Shown here: piece by piece, positions 61,961 through 64,000 of the stretch
Numbering within the stretch: position 1 is the stretch's first letter
Layout of the letters: the number at the start of each line of letters is the position of its first letter
NCBI RefSeq assembly: GCF_018130215.1
Contig: NZ_JAFCKQ010000012.1
Coordinates: 1 to 64,000, forward strand
DNA from: Bradyrhizobium jicamae
GTDB taxonomy: Bacteria; Pseudomonadota; Alphaproteobacteria; Rhizobiales; Xanthobacteraceae
Direction of reading: 5' to 3'
DNA length: 64,000 bases
Program-made: the position numbers and the translations under genes
Notes under the pieces: generated by a model
The model's database searches: none
What the model was told of the DNA's origin: nothing
What the model saw: the letters and a program-made list of their open reading frames with translations, nothing else

Positions 61961-62728
61961 ATGCCGGAGCTTGCGCAACGGACAGTCGCCCGGCGATCAC
62001 TCCCGGCGCTGATCCTGCTGCTGGCGGGCGCAGCCCTCTGCGGCTGCAGCGGCGGCGATTTCTTCCGCACCCGTGCCGACTTCCGCAACGACGACATGCA
62101 TCGCTGGCTCGGCGCCGAGACGACCGGCAGCGTCGGCATGAAAGCTTCGCAATTCCAGCTCACCGAGAACGAGCGGCAGCTGCGCGATCTCGCCTATCAA
62201 TTCATCGAGGCGCCGCATTCGCGCCCGGCGTGGAAGAGCGTGTTCGGCGACTACCAGCCGCTGCCGTCGCCGTGGCGGCAGAATGTGGTGTTCGACCGCA
62301 CGACCTATGGGCGCAATCTGATCGACGAGCCGCACCGCTCGCAGGCCTCGCGCTACTCGCTCCTGATCGACGACGTCCGCGACGACATCACCCGCTTCGA
62401 GCCGTTCTTCGCGACCGCGGTCCAGGTGCTTGACCTCGATCGCAAGCGCAATGCCGCCATGAAGGCGATCTCGGATCTGTCACCGCGCGAACGCGCTGAC
62501 GCTGTTGCGCGCATGGAAGAGAATGCGCTGATCGTGCAGTGGGTCCAGCAGAGCATCGAGCGGCGGATCTCGTCCTATCGCTGGGCGCTGGAGCGGTTGG
62601 TGATCCAGGCGCCCGACGGCATGGCGGCGGATGCCGACCGCCAGATCAACGAACTCGCCCGGCTTGCGGCGACCCAGCCGGTCGCAGTCGGGCCGGCCCC
62701 CGTCCAGGGCGTGGTGTCGAAAGGCTAG
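61961..62728 (+). CDS. Lipoprotein of unknown function
   Basis: A 255-residue protein with a lipoprotein signal: hydrophobic LPALILLLAGAALCGCSGG, lipobox Cys29. The mature part is helical and polar (LRDLAYQFIEAPHSRPAWKSVFGDY; RYSLLIDDVRDDITRFEPFFATAVQVLDLDRKR; MEENALIVQWVQQSIERRISSYRWALERLVI). It is anchored in the envelope. ATG 61961. Its last 83 bases overlap the end of the convergent LysR gene. Confidence 0.78.
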   Translation: MPELAQRTVARRSLPALILLLAGAALCGCSGGDFFRTRADFRNDDMHRWLGAETTGSVGMKASQFQLTENERQLRDLAYQFIEAPHSRPAWKSVFGDYQPLPSPWRQNVVFDRTTYGRNLIDEPHRSQASRYSLLIDDVRDDITRFEPFFATAVQVLDLDRKRNAAMKAISDLSPRERADAVARMEENALIVQWVQQSIERRISSYRWALERLVIQAPDGMAADADRQINELARLAATQPVAVGPAPVQGVVSKG

Positions 62729-63581
62729 CACCGCTCGGCCGCGGCTTGGTGCGGCGACCGCCCCTGGTGTGCTGCCGCGGTAGCGTCGCAATGAACTCCT
62801 TCAATGCATCCGATGGCGGGCGGGTCGACGGATAGGCGAGCCCGACCTGGCGCGTCACGTCGATCTCGATCGCACGTATCGCAACGTCCGGATTGCCGCG
62901 CGCGACGCCTTCGGGGACGATCGCGACCCCGACGCCGGCGGCAACCAGGGCCATCGCCCAATCCTCGGATTCCGCGATCGCCACCGGTCGACGCTGCGGC
63001 GCGCCGCGCCGGAAGAAATTCTGCTGCTCGCAGTGGCAGCGGTCGATCATCGCCACGCCGGCGAAATCGGCGGTCCGCAGCGTTTCCTTCAGGGTGAGCG
63101 GATGTGACGGCGGCAGCGCCGCGACGTAGCGCTCGGTCCAGAGCGGGATGAAATGCTCGCCGGCGTCGATGATGGTCCTGGCGACGATCCTTGCGTCGGC
63201 TCTCTCGCTGGCGCCGACGAGACGCAACGCGAGATCGGCGTTGCCGGTCAGCGGCCGCAGCAGCGCTATGGTGCGCGCCTGATCGAGCGTGCGCATCAGG
63301 CCGAGCGTCAGCGCGCTCCGCGATGCGGGCTTGCGAAACAGGTTCCGCGCGGCATCGGCCTCGTCGATGATGCGGCGGGCGACGGCGTGGAATTGCTCGG
63401 CGGATTCCGTCGGAGCCATGCCCTTCTTGTGCCGGATGAACAGCGTCGTGCCGAGCTCGGCCTCAAGATTGGTGATCGCCGTCGAGATCGACGGCTGCGA
63501 GATGAAGCAGCGCCTCGCCGCCGCGGTCAGGTTGCGCTCGCGGTAGACGGCGGCGAAGTAGCGGAGCTCGCGGATATCCAT
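62646..63581 (-). CDS. LysR family transcriptional regulator
   Basis: A 311-residue LysR regulator: winged HTH in residues 1-60 (IRELRYFAAVYRERNLTAAARRCFISQPSISTAITNLEAELG) and a substrate-binding domain from about 90. The last 40 residues (from PRQHTRGGRRTKPRPSG) are basic, Pro-rich and unlike the family, and run into the lipoprotein gene on the other strand, suggesting loss of the original stop codon. ATG 63581. It is divergent from the metallo-beta-lactamase-fold gene at 63674, its likely target. Confidence 0.87.
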   Translation of the reverse strand: MDIRELRYFAAVYRERNLTAAARRCFISQPSISTAITNLEAELGTTLFIRHKKGMAPTESAEQFHAVARRIIDEADAARNLFRKPASRSALTLGLMRTLDQARTIALLRPLTGNADLALRLVGASERADARIVARTIIDAGEHFIPLWTERYVAALPPSHPLTLKETLRTADFAGVAMIDRCHCEQQNFFRRGAPQRRPVAIAESEDWAMALVAAGVGVAIVPEGVARGNPDVAIRAIEIDVTRQVGLAYPSTRPPSDALKEFIATLPRQHTRGGRRTKPRPSGASLSTPRPGRGPARLRPAGSPQAGRVR

Positions 63582-63587
63582 AGGCTG

Positions 63588-63608
63588 TTCCTATTGAATA
63601 GATAGGAA
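63588..63608. promoter_or_regulatory. Candidate LysR operator
   Basis: TTCCTAT (63588-63594) and ATAGGAA (63602-63608) flank a 7-base spacer and include a T-N11-A core, the LysR box. It lies just before the lysR start and 66 bases before the divergent hydrolase gene; CCTATT recurs at 63621, a possible second half-site. Confidence 0.55.
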
Positions 63609-63673
63609 GACGATATTTTACCTATTGTATTGCGAGTGGCAAGCCATGCACCGGTTTCACCAGAGGGCTCATC

Positions 63674-64000
63674 ATGCGCATCCACCACCTCAACACCGGC
63701 ACCATGTGCCCGATCGGACAACGGCTCGTGAACGGCAGCGGCGGCATTTTCCGGCGGGCGCGGATGGTCTGTCATTGCCTGCTGGTCGAGAGCAATGACG
63801 GCCTCGTGCTCGTCGACACCGGGATCGGGCTCGACGACATCGCCGACCCGCCGCGGCTCGGACGCAGATGGGTGCGCCAGACCACGCCGAAGCTCGATCC
63901 GGCCGAGACTGCGGTCCGCCAGGTCAAGGCGCTCGGCTTCTCTCCGGACGATGTGCGCCACCTGCTGTTGACGCATCTCGACCGCGACCATGCCGGCGGT
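63674..64000 (+). CDS. Metallo-beta-lactamase-fold hydrolase, truncated by window end
   Basis: The first 109 residues of an MBL-fold protein. It has the start MRIHHLNTGTMCPIGQRLVNG, the strand-loop GLVLVDTGIGLDD, and the metal motif THLDRDHAGG just before the edge. The motif has Asp where the second His of HxHxDH usually stands, a variant I have seen in Bradyrhizobium relatives of lactonase-type proteins. ATG 63674 has GAGGG 7 bases upstream. It is probably controlled by the divergent LysR regulator. The product continues beyond 64000. Confidence 0.88.
   Translation, partial: MRIHHLNTGTMCPIGQRLVNGSGGIFRRARMVCHCLLVESNDGLVLVDTGIGLDDIADPPRLGRRWVRQTTPKLDPAETAVRQVKALGFSPDDVRHLLLTHLDRDHAGG

Overview
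The window is high-GC alphaproteobacterial chromosome, most likely Bradyrhizobium or a close relative in the Nitrobacteraceae. The grounds are a beta-helix Tat protein paired with a small partner that I know from Bradyrhizobium and Rhodopseudomonas (17.0-18.9 kb), a Ros/MucR regulator, an ECF sigma/NrsF anti-sigma pair of the Bradyrhizobium EcfF/OsrA type, DUF5330, DUF1491 and DUF2336 proteins, and extragenic repeats of kinds I associate with Bradyrhizobium. I found no tRNA, rRNA or CRISPR array.

0-12.9 kb: a TetR regulator, an SDR oxidoreductase and an acyl-CoA/organic acid group (CaiB/BaiF CoA-transferase, Tat-exported amidohydrolase, acetyl-CoA hydrolase/transferase-like protein, enoyl-CoA hydratase), then a redox-type ECF sigma factor with its membrane anti-sigma factor, a DUF2336 protein and a membrane diguanylate cyclase. 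13.4-16.5 kb: a second ECF sigma factor, its single-pass anti-sigma factor and an exported subtilisin-like protease in one run, followed by a candidate small RNA with a strong terminator. 17.0-19.6 kb: the small-protein/beta-helix pair and a small cupin-like protein.

19.7-27.5 kb, all leftward: methylmalonyl-CoA mutase small and large subunits with a GFA-family gene translationally coupled between them, a DUF3298 protein, an MNT/HEPN toxin-antitoxin pair whose HEPN gene is frameshifted, the mutase chaperone MeaB and a pyroglutamyl peptidase. This is the propionyl-CoA to succinyl-CoA branch with an accessory insertion. 27.6-29.3 kb: folate biosynthesis folP-folB-folK. 29.4-45.5 kb: ordinary chromosomal genes, including a HerA-like ATPase, M20 peptidase, class II aldolase, GT39-like membrane protein, MucR, SufE, a PAS histidine kinase coupled to a peptidoglycan-binding protein, and an ankyrin-repeat protein.

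45.56-61.58 kb: an integrated phage-like element of about 16 kb, bounded by a 13-bp direct repeat (AAGAGGTGGTTAA) that I read as attL/attR. Nearly all its genes point left and many overlap by ATGA. It has a tyrosine integrase, an excisionase-like protein, an Arc-like repressor, a spike-base-like protein, a tape measure protein, portal, large terminase, a probable small terminase and a serine recombinase, but no gene I can recognise as a major capsid protein, head protease or tail tube. It is either a cleanly reduced prophage or a satellite that borrows capsids. Paired inverted repeats beside the serine recombinase may be its recombination sites.

61.7-64.0 kb: back on the chromosome, with two small-to-medium conserved proteins (one a lipoprotein), a LysR regulator and a divergent metallo-beta-lactamase-fold hydrolase cut off by the window end.
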